DNA of 64,000 bases from positions 248,001-312,000 of the forward strand of contig NZ_QKLU01000007.1 in assembly GCF_003208655.1 (NCBI RefSeq), given 5' to 3'. The notes below the pieces were generated by a model, which was given only the letters and a program-made list of their open reading frames with translations, did not search any database and was not told where the DNA came from. The translations under genes and the position numbers were made by a program. Below are positions 52,959-62,132 of the stretch, in pieces (the first letter of the stretch is position 1; each line of letters opens with the position of its first letter). The DNA comes from Pedobacter nutrimenti. Lineage in GTDB: Bacteria; Bacteroidota; Bacteroidia; Sphingobacteriales; Sphingobacteriaceae.

Positions 52959-53345
52959 ATGAATTTACAAATCGCCATTAAAGATCTTTGTGCTTATAAT
53001 TTTAAAGCAAATACCTGTTTATTAACTTCTGTAAGGGACCGGTCCAGTACGGATTTACTGCAGCAACTACATTTGAATTTTGAGGAGATCAATACCGGAA
53101 TACAAGATGTACTTTCTGCAGATGGTAAGTCTTCTCAGATGGGAGGACAGGAATTGGATGACCTGGTTTCCAGTTCCCGTGCATTACTGGGTTATGTGGA
53201 AGTGCTTTCTGAGGAGCAGTTAAGAGAAGAAGTCCCTTACAGTCTTCCCAGCGAAGGGGAAGTTAAAATGTCCAGATACGATCGGATTAAGCAAATTATT
53301 GTATATAGTACCTACAGAAGGGGTTTGGTGCAGTTGTTTTTTTGA
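52959..53345 (+). CDS. Degenerate DinB-fold protein
   Basis: A 128-residue protein with the DinB layout: MNLQIAIKDLCAYNFKANTCLLTSVRD corresponds to the first helix of DinB proteins, and IVYSTYRRGLVQLFF to their last helix, whose usual form is HxxxHxxYHRGQ. Here the metal-binding His residues are absent. It is also short. Perhaps a non-metal descendant of the family. No partner is clear. Confidence 0.5.
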   Translation: MNLQIAIKDLCAYNFKANTCLLTSVRDRSSTDLLQQLHLNFEEINTGIQDVLSADGKSSQMGGQELDDLVSSSRALLGYVEVLSEEQLREEVPYSLPSEGEVKMSRYDRIKQIIVYSTYRRGLVQLFF

Positions 53346-53373
53346 GAAGGACTTTATTTGCTTAATTTGCAGG

Positions 53374-53763
53374 ATGATCGATGTTTGCTGTGCAATAATT
53401 GTCCGGGAGGATGGCTGTGTGTTTGTAGCCCAAAGGGCTGCCAATCAGTCTTTGCCCTTTAAGTTTGAGTTTCCGGGTGGTAAACTGGAGGCGAATGAAA
53501 GTCCGCGGGATTGTGTGCTTAGAGAGGTTAAAGAAGAATTAAACCTGGACATTTGTATTGTAAGCGAGCAAATGCCTGTCAGTTATAATTATCCTGCCTT
53601 TTCTATCAAACTCATTCCTTTTGTATGCAGGATTACCGGTGGAACCTTAGTATTGAAGGAGCATCATTCAGGAAAGTGGGTGGCTCCTAAAAACCTGCTG
53701 GATCTGGACTGGGCAGCTGCAGATGTCCCGGTTGTTAAGGCATATCTGGCGGCAAATCTTTAA
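53374..53763 (+). CDS. Nudix hydrolase (MutT-like)
   Basis: A 129-residue enzyme starting MIDVCCAIIVREDG (53374); an in-frame start at 53299 lies inside the preceding gene. The Nudix box is clear: GGKLEANESPRDCVLREVKE from residue 35 on, continuing ELNLDI. It hydrolyses nucleoside-diphosphate-type compounds; the size, the CVFVAQR strand and the FPGGKLE box are like 8-oxo-dGTP diphosphatases. Twenty-eight bases after the preceding gene, a possible operon. Confidence 0.9.
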   Translation: MIDVCCAIIVREDGCVFVAQRAANQSLPFKFEFPGGKLEANESPRDCVLREVKEELNLDICIVSEQMPVSYNYPAFSIKLIPFVCRITGGTLVLKEHHSGKWVAPKNLLDLDWAAADVPVVKAYLAANL

Positions 53764-53764
53764 G

Positions 53765-53784
53765 GACCGGAAATTTTACCGGTC
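53765..53784 (+). terminator. Weak stem-loop after the Nudix gene
   Basis: GACCGG and CCGGTC flank an 8-nt A/T loop, followed by AATTTAATT rather than a T-run. Confidence 0.4.
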
Positions 53785-53910
53785 AATTTAATTCATTTAC
53801 CGATTTTAAACGATGCTCCGCCCGGATTGCATTGCCTTGCGTGCATTTCTGCCGTAATTTTAGGGTACCATTCAAAAATAAATGAATGCAAAGATTAAAA
53901 TTTAAAGATC

Positions 53911-54276
53911 ATGGAAACTTTTAACAACAACCGCACAAATCGTCATTTTAGTATTGGTATTATATTTATTATAGCGGGAATACTGTTTGCTGCGAAAAGC
54001 ATTGGCTTAATTATACCTTTCTGGTTGTTGAGCTGGCACAGTATATTATTGCTCATTGGTTTAGTGATTGGTTACAGAAAGAATTTTAAGGCAGGGGGCT
54101 GGATTGTATTGGTGCTGATTGGCGGTATATATACACTTCAAAGTATTCTGTTTGTAGGGATGTCTTCTTTTGCTGCAGCGGCCACTTTAGTTGGTGTGGG
54201 TTTATACCTGATTTTTAAACCCTCAAAAGATTTTAGGGTATGTGGTTTCGACCCTGAAAAAAAAGAAAATTATTAA
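53911..54276 (+). CDS. Small membrane protein of the LiaF/DUF5668 type
   Basis: A 121-residue protein with four hydrophobic segments (FSIGIIFIIAGILFAAKSIGL, SILLLIGLVIGY, GGWIVLVLIGGIYTL, AATLVGVGLYLIF). It resembles the N-terminal four-helix part of LiaF-like envelope-stress proteins without the soluble domain. Possible stress role, not proven. Followed by a perfect 10-pair terminator. Confidence 0.7.
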   Translation: METFNNNRTNRHFSIGIIFIIAGILFAAKSIGLIIPFWLLSWHSILLLIGLVIGYRKNFKAGGWIVLVLIGGIYTLQSILFVGMSSFAAAATLVGVGLYLIFKPSKDFRVCGFDPEKKENY

Positions 54277-54342
54277 CTCTATCATATATAGGTGCTGTTT
54301 CAAATGGAGCCCGCTTAAAGGGAAAGTTTTAAACAGTTCCAG

Positions 54343-54372
54343 AAAGGCAATCGGAAATGATTGCCTTTTTTT
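54343..54372 (+). terminator. Intrinsic terminator
   Basis: Stem AAAGGCAATC/GATTGCCTTT (54343-54352 with 54359-54368), loop GGAAAT, then T-run. It ends the small membrane protein gene. Confidence 0.85.
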
Positions 54373-54420
54373 ATAAATTAGGGCGATTAAGCCTTCAATA
54401 AAACACCTAAACTATGATTT

Positions 54421-56562
54421 ATGAACCCAACATTTAAAAGTACCCTTATCCTTATTGCTGCCGCATTGCCAGCGTTAACGTTGGCGCAGCAAAAAGAAAG
54501 CAGCGTTAAAAATAATATGAAATATCCTGAAACGAAGAAAGAGACTGTAAAAGACAATTATTTTGGAACCGTAGTAGAAGATCCTTTTCGCTGGTTGGAA
54601 GATGATCGTTCAGAAGCAACCAAAGCCTGGGTGAAGGCAGAAAATGAGGTGACCCAGGCTTACCTGAGCAAAATTGTGTATAAAAAAGATATTAAGGAAA
54701 GGCTCAGCAAATTAATGAACTACGAAAAATATTCCCAGCCTTTCATCGAGGGAGATTATACTTATTATTACAAAAATACAGGGCTGCAAAACCAGAGCGT
54801 TCTTTATCGTCAAAAAAAAGGAGGGGAAGCTGAAGTATTTCTTGATCCGAATACTTTTTCAAAAGATGCGACAACTTCTCTCGCTGGTATTAGTTTTTCA
54901 AAAGATGGAAGTTTACTGGCGTATCAGTTGTCTGAAGGGGGCTCTGACTGGACCAAAGTTGTCGTCATGAATGCTGCCGACAAACGTATCATTGGTGAAA
55001 CCCTGACCGATATAAAGTTTTCGGGAATTTCCTGGAAAGGAAATGATGGTTTTTATTATAGCAGTTATGATAAACCTAAAGAAGGTAGCCAGTTATCCGG
55101 ATTGACCCAGTATCATAAATTATTTTTTCATAAACTGGGCACTGCACAGAAGGAAGATCAGCTAATTTTTGGAGGAGAGAAAACTCCGCGTCGTTACATT
55201 AGCGGGGGATTAACGGAGGACGAACGTTATTTAATTATCACTGCAGCAAACTCTACTTCGGGAAATGAATTGTATTTACAGGATCTTTCAGTTGCTGATG
55301 CACCCATTGTAAATGTGGTGAATGATTTTGAACAGAGTCATTGGGTGATTGATAATGTTGGCTCTAAACTATATATCTATACCAATCTGAAGGCGCCAAA
55401 TGGTCGTGTGGTGACAGTGGACGCCTCTAGTCCGAAACCTGAAAACTGGAAAGAACTGATTAAGGAAACAGATAATGTACTGACTCCTTCTACAGGCGGA
55501 GGAAAATTATTTGCCAATTATATAAAGGATGCTGTTTCTTTTGTATTGCAGTATGACATGAATGGCCGGCTGGAACACCAAATCGAATTGCCGGGTATTG
55601 GGACAGCAGGTGGTTTTGGTAGCAAAAAAACAGAACAGGAATTTTATTATACGTTTACCTCTTATGTGTATCCGACAACAATATTTAAGTATTCGATAAC
55701 AACGGGCCAATCAGAAATTTATAAAAAGCCGGGAGTTGATTTTGATCCTTCAAAATACGAATCCAAACAGGTGTTTTACCATTCCAAAGATGGAACGAAA
55801 ATACCTATGATTATTACGTATAAAAAGGGCATTAAGCTAAGTTCAAAAAATCCAACGCTTTTATATGGTTACGGAGGCTTTAACGTAAGTCTTACTCCGG
55901 CTTTTAGTACCTCCATCGTAGTTTTACTTGAACAAGGTGCTGTGTATGCGGTTCCAAACCTGAGAGGAGGGGGAGAGTATGGAGAGAAGTGGCATATTGC
56001 AGGTACAAAAATGCAAAAACAGAATGTTTTTGATGATTTTATTGCTGCCGCAGAATATCTTATTGCCAATAAATACACTTCAAAGGATTATCTGGCCATT
56101 ATGGGCGGTTCTAATGGAGGTTTACTGGTCGGAGCGACTATGGCACAGCGTCCGGAATTGTTTAAAGTTGCATTTCCAGCGGTTGGGGTAATGGATATGT
56201 TGCGTTATCATAAATTTACCGCAGGGGCTGGATGGAGTTATGATTATGGTACGGCTGAAGACTCCAAAGAAATGTTTGAATACCTATATCGTTATTCGCC
56301 TGTACATGCTTTAAAAAAAGGAGTTAAGTATCCGGCGACATTGGTTACTACGGCTGACCATGATGACCGGGTCGTACCGGCACATTCTTTTAAATTTGCA
56401 GCAAATCTTCAACAAGATCAGGGTGGAGATGCGCCGGTGCTGATCAGTATCCAGACCAACGCCGGACATGGAGCAGGTAAACCAACCGATAAAGCCATTG
56501 AAGAAACCGCAGATAAATGGGCTTTCCTATTGTACAATATGGGACTGGATTATAAAAAATGA
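54421..56562 (+). CDS. Prolyl oligopeptidase (S9A)
   Basis: A 713-residue exported serine peptidase cleaving short peptides after proline. Signal peptide to about LAQ (residue 23), N-terminal seven-bladed propeller, then the C-terminal hydrolase with S564 (GGSNGG), D648 (TADHDDRVV) and H683 (AGHGAGKP). The spacing agrees with porcine prolyl oligopeptidase. Terminated by the 13-pair hairpin at 56585. Confidence 0.95.
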   Translation: MNPTFKSTLILIAAALPALTLAQQKESSVKNNMKYPETKKETVKDNYFGTVVEDPFRWLEDDRSEATKAWVKAENEVTQAYLSKIVYKKDIKERLSKLMNYEKYSQPFIEGDYTYYYKNTGLQNQSVLYRQKKGGEAEVFLDPNTFSKDATTSLAGISFSKDGSLLAYQLSEGGSDWTKVVVMNAADKRIIGETLTDIKFSGISWKGNDGFYYSSYDKPKEGSQLSGLTQYHKLFFHKLGTAQKEDQLIFGGEKTPRRYISGGLTEDERYLIITAANSTSGNELYLQDLSVADAPIVNVVNDFEQSHWVIDNVGSKLYIYTNLKAPNGRVVTVDASSPKPENWKELIKETDNVLTPSTGGGKLFANYIKDAVSFVLQYDMNGRLEHQIELPGIGTAGGFGSKKTEQEFYYTFTSYVYPTTIFKYSITTGQSEIYKKPGVDFDPSKYESKQVFYHSKDGTKIPMIITYKKGIKLSSKNPTLLYGYGGFNVSLTPAFSTSIVVLLEQGAVYAVPNLRGGGEYGEKWHIAGTKMQKQNVFDDFIAAAEYLIANKYTSKDYLAIMGGSNGGLLVGATMAQRPELFKVAFPAVGVMDMLRYHKFTAGAGWSYDYGTAEDSKEMFEYLYRYSPVHALKKGVKYPATLVTTADHDDRVVPAHSFKFAANLQQDQGGDAPVLISIQTNAGHGAGKPTDKAIEETADKWAFLLYNMGLDYKK

Positions 56563-56584
56563 TCTTTTTATAACTGAAATTTTT

Positions 56585-56616
56585 AAAAGGAACGGATTTA
56601 ATCCGTTCCTTTTTTT
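56585..56616 (+). terminator. Intrinsic terminator of the prolyl oligopeptidase gene
   Basis: A perfect 13-pair stem (56585-56597 with 56601-56613, loop TTA) with T-run. Confidence 0.92.
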
Positions 56617-56639
56617 GTTTTGCAGGATGGAATTTTCCT

Positions 56640-56869
56640 TTGTACGCTTGTTTGAAGTTTAAGTACAGGAAAATATTCTTTTAAAAACGATTAAAATAGT
56701 AGAAATTATTGAATTGTGAATATTACTGGGAGTAGAGCATTGGCTTGCGCATCTTTGAGGCGTATATTCTACAGTAATGGAGAATGGAAGAACTTCACAA
56801 TTGGTGGATGCGAATTGTAACCAGGTAGTAATAATGTGCAAGGGCCGGAATTCCGGCCTTGTTTATTTT
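56640..56869 (+). ncRNA. Possible small transcript between two terminators
   Basis: A second + strand hairpin (56839-56861, GGCC-rich, one bulged G) followed by a T-rich tail lies 220 bp beyond the oligopeptidase terminator. A gene-free stretch of about 200 bp lies between, suggesting an independent transcript. A weak promoter is seen: TTTG at 56651-56654 and TATTCTTT at 56674, 19 bp apart. No ORF is convincing. The evidence is thin; the hairpin may simply be a terminator for read-through. Confidence 0.25.
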
Positions 56870-57336
56870 AAGGGAAGGGGAATTGCGGTTTCTTTTTTTA
56901 TTTCTTTAAGAACAAAACTACTGGATAAATTAGAGATATTTGCGATAGACGATATTTTCTCGATGACAAATGTGTGGTAAGTATTGACATCTTCTATGGC
57001 AATTTTAAGTAGATAGTCACTGCTGCCTGCAATGCACATGACTTCAAGGACCTGGTCCAATTGTATGATATCCCTTTCAAAATTTTTGAGGGTTTCTATA
57101 GATTGCTCTTTTAAAGTTACTGTACAAATAACCATCAGGTGTTTTCCCAGTTTTTCACGGTTAACCAGGGCCACATATTTTTCAATGTAACCTTCTGATT
57201 TCAATCTTTTAATCCTTTCGTAGGTTGGAGATTGACTGAGTCCGACTTTGCCCGCAATGTCTTTTACACTCCAGGAAGAATCTTGTTGCAGGAGGTTCAG
57301 GATTTTGTGGTCCATGATGTCCAGTTGTTCAGCCAT
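56863..57336 (-). CDS. Lrp/AsnC-family regulator
   Basis: A 157-residue feast/famine regulator with the helix-turn-helix SWSVKDIAGKVGLSQSPTYERIKRL and the RAM ligand domain (LMVICTVTLKEQSIETLKNFER, CIAGSSDYLLKIAIED). Divergent from the histidine-decarboxylase-type gene across 152 bp, so it likely controls that gene in response to an amino acid. Confidence 0.93.
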   Translation of the reverse strand: MAEQLDIMDHKILNLLQQDSSWSVKDIAGKVGLSQSPTYERIKRLKSEGYIEKYVALVNREKLGKHLMVICTVTLKEQSIETLKNFERDIIQLDQVLEVMCIAGSSDYLLKIAIEDVNTYHTFVIEKISSIANISNLSSSFVLKEIKKETAIPLPLK

Positions 57337-57488
57337 AGTTTTTTCCTTTCTTTTCGTTTTATAAATGCAAAATAAGGTAAATAATCTTGTTTTTTTTGTT
57401 TTTTAAGTTAAAATTATTGATTATTTAATATTTATAGTGATATAATCTATTGTTGGTGATATTTGCAGTGGATTTTTAAACGTATTTT

Positions 57489-58628
57489 ATGTTAAAACAA
57501 GAGGACAGCCAAAGACTAAATGCCTATATGAAAAAGGCAGAAGAAAGGTCAAAATATTTTATAGGGTACCCTATTGCTCAGGATTTTGATTATTCGGAGT
57601 TGTATCCTTTGTTAAAATTGCCTTTAAACAATGTAGGAGACCCACAGGTAGAGTCTACCTATGATCTGAATTCACGTTCCCTGGAGCAGGAAGTACTCAA
57701 GTTTTTTGCTGAGCTGTTTCATGCACCTGCAGCTAATTGGTGGGGATATGTCACAAATGGAGGTTCTGAAGGAAATTTGTATGGTTTGTATGTGGCCAGG
57801 GAAATTTATCCAAATGGAATAGTGTATTATTCAGAAGCAACTCATTATAGTGTTCAAAAAAATATTCAGTTGCTCAACTGCAATAGTATTGTAATCAGAA
57901 CTCAGCATAATGGAGAGATGGATTATGAAGATTTGAGCCAAATGTTGCAGATGCATCGAGATCAGCCGGTCATTATTCTGGCGAATATTGGCACAACGAT
58001 GACTGAGGCAAAGGATGATTTGTCAAAGATCAAAGCAATTCTTCGTTCATTGGCCATAAAGAACCATTACATCCACTGTGATGCTGCGCTGGCGGGTACT
58101 TACAGTGCAGCCCTGGAGTTGGAGCCTGGTTTTGATTTTAATTATGGAGCAGATAGTCTGGCCATTAGTGGTCATAAATTTATAGGATCTCCTATTCCAT
58201 GCGGGTTGGTTATGGTGAAAAAGAATTACAAAGAACGCATCGGAAAAAATATTCCTTACATCGGGACAATTGATACCACAATTAGCGGGAGCCGCAATGG
58301 GCACAGTCCTGTGTTTTTATGGTATGCTATTAAAAAATTAGGCATTGAAGGACTAAAGGAACGCGCTTTAATTTGTCTGGAACATGCTGCTTACTTGCGC
58401 CGGCGTTTTACCGAACTTGGCGTAAGTGCCTGGAGTAATCCTTTTGCTTTAACGGTTGTTTTTCCTGCGCCTTCATTAAGTCTGCGACAAAAATGGCAGC
58501 TTGCGACCGAAGACGGACATAGTCATGTGATCTGTATGCCTGGAGTTAGCATAGAGCAGCTTGATGAATTCTTAGAGGATTATAAAGCTGAACTTGTAAA
58601 AGATAAGGAAGTAGCTGCTGTGCTGTAG
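57489..58628 (+). CDS. PLP-dependent histidine-decarboxylase-family enzyme
   Basis: A 379-residue group II decarboxylase with the same length and motifs as enterobacterial histidine decarboxylase (378 aa): YVTNGGSEGNLYGLYVAREI, YYSEATHYSVQK, ANIGTTMTEAKDD, the PLP-lysine K230 in ISGHKFIGSPIPCG, and TISGSRNGHSP. The likely reaction is L-histidine to histamine; related serine decarboxylases exist in plants, so substrate should be tested. An Lrp regulator is divergent; no histidine/histamine antiporter is adjacent. Confidence 0.85.
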   Translation: MLKQEDSQRLNAYMKKAEERSKYFIGYPIAQDFDYSELYPLLKLPLNNVGDPQVESTYDLNSRSLEQEVLKFFAELFHAPAANWWGYVTNGGSEGNLYGLYVAREIYPNGIVYYSEATHYSVQKNIQLLNCNSIVIRTQHNGEMDYEDLSQMLQMHRDQPVIILANIGTTMTEAKDDLSKIKAILRSLAIKNHYIHCDAALAGTYSAALELEPGFDFNYGADSLAISGHKFIGSPIPCGLVMVKKNYKERIGKNIPYIGTIDTTISGSRNGHSPVFLWYAIKKLGIEGLKERALICLEHAAYLRRRFTELGVSAWSNPFALTVVFPAPSLSLRQKWQLATEDGHSHVICMPGVSIEQLDEFLEDYKAELVKDKEVAAVL

Positions 58629-58776
58629 TAGGAGGTCTTGTCGTTTTTTATAGATTGTGCCTGCTTTTTCACACAATATTTAATGTATTTTGTTTTATGG
58701 AAATGTAAACCCATTTGAATCATTTAATTCGTCCGGGTATCGCAGACATTAACCAAAATCATTAAAAACAAAATTT

Positions 58777-59253
58777 ATGAAAAAACCAGCTTTTTATCTT
58801 GCCTTTGCTGCAATGCTTCTTATGTTTAGCTGTGGCCAGGGGACAAAGGACAATAAACAGGCAGAACAAGCCAGGAAAGATTCACTGATCAAGAACAGTT
58901 GTTTTATAGCTGTTGACGGAAAGGATACGGCAAATCTTAAAATTAAAACCCTGGATAATGGAAAGGTTACGGGGGCTCTGGTGATCAATTACCTGGACAA
59001 GGGCAAAAATGATGGTCTGCTGGAAGGGAAGTTTAGTGGAGATACTTTGTTTGCTGATTATACATTTAAAATAGGTAAAACAAATCCTACGGTGTACAAA
59101 AATCCGCTGGCTTTTTTAAAGAAAGACGGCAAAATGATATTAGGTGTGGGTCAGATAGAGACGAATCTTGGAAAATCGTACTTCGTAAAAGGAAAGCCGA
59201 TTAGCTTTGAAAAAGGTAGATTTACTTTTTCTCCGCAAGATTGTAAGGACTAA
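58777..59253 (+). CDS. Hypothetical lipoprotein
   Basis: A 158-residue lipoprotein (lipobox LMFSC, lipid Cys at 19), then NKQAEQARKDSLIKNSCFIAVDGKDTANLKIKTL. The rest is a small beta-rich domain (GKVTGALVINYLDKGKNDGLLEGKF). Family not recognised. No partner gene. Confidence 0.7.
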   Translation: MKKPAFYLAFAAMLLMFSCGQGTKDNKQAEQARKDSLIKNSCFIAVDGKDTANLKIKTLDNGKVTGALVINYLDKGKNDGLLEGKFSGDTLFADYTFKIGKTNPTVYKNPLAFLKKDGKMILGVGQIETNLGKSYFVKGKPISFEKGRFTFSPQDCKD

Positions 59254-59355
59254 GAGTAGGAAATGCTTTCAGTATGTTTATAATTCTGTGGATAACCTGT
59301 TAAGAAACTGTTAGCAGGCAGTGCAGAACTTGTTGATAATTATTGATCAAAAAAC

Positions 59356-59387
59356 TTGACTGGAATAGCTAAAGAGTTGTAAATTAG
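59356..59387 (+). promoter_or_regulatory. Candidate promoter in the gap before phoH
   Basis: TTG (59356-59358) and TAAATTAG (59380-59387, one mismatch to TAnnTTTG) are 21 bp apart, predicting a start near 59394. Confidence 0.4.
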
Positions 59388-59393
59388 ATATAT

Positions 59394-59762
59394 CAAAAAC
59401 GAAGTACTTTGACAGTCTGAAAAGATTATCCAAAAAGAAAACTTAGCTTAAGGGCAAAAAGATTCTGGATATCTTGATGGATCAGTAAATATCGAATTCG
59501 AAGGAGACAGAAGATGAGATGTTTAAAATAGTGGATGCTGAAAAGCAGAAATGAAAAACTGTATCTGGAACGGACATTGTTTGAGGTAGGTCTTTCTATG
59601 GAGAGGCTGACAGAAACGATAGAATTGTACAAGTGATTTGCGAGAGTCATTTGAAACAAGGAAAGTGGAAGTAAATGAAATTTGATGTTTTTAATGGCTA
59701 TGGCTGTTAAAAATTGAAACCGGAGAACCAAATCGAACGAAGAGGGCTCCGGTTTCTTTTTT
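59394..59762 (+). ncRNA. Candidate ncRNA of about 370 nt upstream of phoH
   Basis: A 553-bp gene-free stretch (59254-59806) contains the promoter above and a strong terminator at 59716-59762 that is independent of the phoH start. No protein ORF on either strand looks real. I do not recognise it as RNase P RNA, tmRNA or 6S RNA: their signature sequences are not visible. It may be an unknown RNA or a decayed gene. Confidence 0.35.
59716..59762 (+). terminator. Intrinsic terminator
   Basis: Perfect 10-pair stem GAAACCGGAG/CTCCGGTTTC (59716-59725 with 59747-59756), 21-nt loop, then six T. Confidence 0.8.
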
Positions 59763-59806
59763 CTAATCCTGTCTTTAGGATCGTATAATTTCGCTATTTT
59801 AGGGAT

Positions 59807-61156
59807 ATGAGTAAATCTGCCAGGTCCCTGTCCTCAAAAAAGAAAATATTTGTATTGGATACCTCTGTGATCCTATATGATCATAATGCATTTCATAATT
59901 TCAAGGAAAATGATGTAGCTATCCCCATACAGGTTTTAGAAGAACTGGATCATATGAAAAATGGTAATGAGACCCGAAATGCTGAGGCGAGGGGGTTTAT
60001 ACGTTTAATGGATGAGGCATCTGATGAAAAACTACTGAGCCAATGGATTGCTTTTTCCGGTATAAAAGGAGGAAGGTTTAAGGTGGTGATGGATCATCAT
60101 CCCGGAGAAACAGATGCAGAGAAAATCTTTGGAGAAGGAAAATTCGACCATAAAATTTTAAATGCTGCCTTAGGGTTAAAGCTTGAATTTCCTGAAAAAA
60201 AAGTTGTACTGGTGTCTAAGGATATTTGTCTTCGCCTGAAGGCCAAGTCCCTGGATCTGTATGCCGAAGATTATGAAACAGGTAAAGTAAAAAATGTAGA
60301 AGAATTATATACAGGAAAAACAACACTTACAAAAGTACCCGAAGAGTTAATGTTGAAGTTAAAAAAGGATGGAATGGCGCCTGCTGATCTTTTGGATACT
60401 TCTCTGGGTTTGGGAAATCACTTTTACGTTCTGAAGAATAAAAGAAAGACTGTAAATGTATTTTATGATAAGCAATCTGAACAGTTGCTCCATATAGAGC
60501 CTCAGACTGTATTTAATATTGCTCCCAGAAATTACGAACAGGCACTGGCCGTACATGCATTGCTGAATCCGGAGGTCAAGCTGATTACCATTCAGGGGAA
60601 GGCTGGGACCGGCAAAACCCTGCTGGCCATTGCTGCTGCATTGGAACAAAGGAAGGAGTTTAGGCAGATTTATGTAACCAGGCCAATTATTCCACTAAGT
60701 AATAAGGATATTGGGTTTTTACCGGGGGATGCCAAATCTAAAATTGATCCTTATATGGCTCCTATATGGGACAGCCTTCGTTTTATAAAGGAACAATATG
60801 CCGGTGATCCGGTTATGCAGGAGCGTATTGATGAATTTGTAAGTACGGAGAAAATTGTCATTACCCCTCTGGCCTATATCAGGGGAAGAACGCTGACAAA
60901 AATATTTTTTATAGTGGATGAAGCTCAGAATTTAACGCCACATGAAATTAAAACTATTATTTCCCGGGCGGGAGAAGATACTAAAATTATTTTTACAGGG
61001 GATATTCATCAGATTGATACGCCTTATCTGGATGCAGAAAGTAACGGATTGTCTTATCTGATCGAAAATGCAAAGGAGCACGCGCTTTATGCACATATTA
61101 CTTTAGATAAAGGGGAGCGGAGTGAGTTGGCTAACCTTGCAAATGATTTACTTTGA
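59807..61156 (+). CDS. PIN-PhoH fusion ATPase
   Basis: A 449-residue protein: N-terminal PIN-type nuclease domain (KIFVLDTSVILYD; D18 and following acidic positions; EELDHMKNG), then the PhoH ATPase domain with Walker A GKAGTGKT (about 264-271) and IIFTGDIHQIDTPYLD. This PhoH2-type arrangement is thought to unwind and cleave RNA. It abuts the convergent thioredoxin-reductase-like gene with no gap. Confidence 0.93.
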   Translation: MSKSARSLSSKKKIFVLDTSVILYDHNAFHNFKENDVAIPIQVLEELDHMKNGNETRNAEARGFIRLMDEASDEKLLSQWIAFSGIKGGRFKVVMDHHPGETDAEKIFGEGKFDHKILNAALGLKLEFPEKKVVLVSKDICLRLKAKSLDLYAEDYETGKVKNVEELYTGKTTLTKVPEELMLKLKKDGMAPADLLDTSLGLGNHFYVLKNKRKTVNVFYDKQSEQLLHIEPQTVFNIAPRNYEQALAVHALLNPEVKLITIQGKAGTGKTLLAIAAALEQRKEFRQIYVTRPIIPLSNKDIGFLPGDAKSKIDPYMAPIWDSLRFIKEQYAGDPVMQERIDEFVSTEKIVITPLAYIRGRTLTKIFFIVDEAQNLTPHEIKTIISRAGEDTKIIFTGDIHQIDTPYLDAESNGLSYLIENAKEHALYAHITLDKGERSELANLANDLL

Positions 61157-62062
61157 TCAGAATTCTTCTTCTATAAGTTCTCTGTTGATGAATGAACCTG
61201 CCTTTGTGCCTGCGGCTGTTGCAACAGAAACGGCCCTGAAAACAGTGGTGTTGTCCCCGGCCGCGTAAATTCCCGTCACATTGGTTCGTTGAAAATCATC
61301 GATTTTAATAAAGCCTTGTTCTGTTAACTCTACGCCAAGTTGCTGTGGTATGTTACATTGTTGTTCAAAAGGCAGTTTGGTGAAAAGTGCATCTATCTGG
61401 TAGGTTGTGCCATCTGTAAAGTGAATAAACTGGATTTGTCCGTTGAGGTGTTCAATACTCAGGAATTTCTGCTCTATGACCGGTATGTTTTTTTTCTTTA
61501 AAAGCCAGGCTTGTTCTTTCGTCAGATGGCTTTCTCCATTGGTAAAAAGGATCATGTCTTTACTCCAGCTGTAAAGAACCCTGCTTAATTCAAAGCCTGT
61601 TTTGCCATGGCCAAGCAAGCCAATTTTTTTATCTTTTACTTCGTAGCCATGACAATATGGGCAATGAAGTATCGAAATGCCCCAACAGCTCGAGAATCCC
61701 TCAATAGAAGGTATAATGTCCCTGATGCCTGTAGTAAACAGTAACTTTTTTGTATTCAGGGTAATTCCGTGACCAGTGAGCAATTCAAAGCCTGAAGCTG
61801 ATTTTTTAGCCCGGAGTACCTCGTCTTTCAGGAACTGGGTTGTTGGGTAGTTTAATACTTGTTCTTTTGCTTTTCTGGCAATGCTGGCAGGTTTTTCTCC
61901 GTCCCTGGTGATGAAGTTGTGTGCATATGGGGTACGCAGGTTGCAGGGGGTACCACTGTCCACAATAAGTATGGTTCTGATGGCTCTTCCTAAAGCCATT
62001 GCAGCTGACAATCCGGAGTAGCTTCCGCCAATGATGATGACATCAAATATCTTTGGTTTCAT
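61157..62062 (-). CDS. Thioredoxin-reductase-like FAD/NAD(P) oxidoreductase
   Basis: A 301-residue flavoprotein starting MKPKIFDVIIIGGSYSGLSA (62062); the longer form from 62122 adds non-homologous residues. Motifs: GGSYSG (FAD), HCPYCHGYE (redox CxxC), GLLGHGKTGFEL (NAD(P)), and the C-terminal GIYAAGDNTT. It is shorter than glutathione reductases. Probably reduces thioredoxin or a related disulfide partner; some relatives with the CPYCHG motif act on small substrates. Confidence 0.9.
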   Translation of the reverse strand: MKPKIFDVIIIGGSYSGLSAAMALGRAIRTILIVDSGTPCNLRTPYAHNFITRDGEKPASIARKAKEQVLNYPTTQFLKDEVLRAKKSASGFELLTGHGITLNTKKLLFTTGIRDIIPSIEGFSSCWGISILHCPYCHGYEVKDKKIGLLGHGKTGFELSRVLYSWSKDMILFTNGESHLTKEQAWLLKKKNIPVIEQKFLSIEHLNGQIQFIHFTDGTTYQIDALFTKLPFEQQCNIPQQLGVELTEQGFIKIDDFQRTNVTGIYAAGDNTTVFRAVSVATAAGTKAGSFINRELIEEEF

Positions 62063-62132
62063 ACAAGTGTAAAAATAAACGTCCAAATATAAATTAAATA
62101 TCGCCACAATGTTGCGTACCAATATTATTACT

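Noticed and set aside
56720-56790. tRNA-like look of the stretch around GGGAGTAGAGCA
   Set aside because: No acceptor stem or T loop can be built, so it is not called a tRNA.
59426-59731. Minus-strand ORF in the gap before phoH
   Set aside because: Composition is unlike a real protein and no start context or homology is evident.
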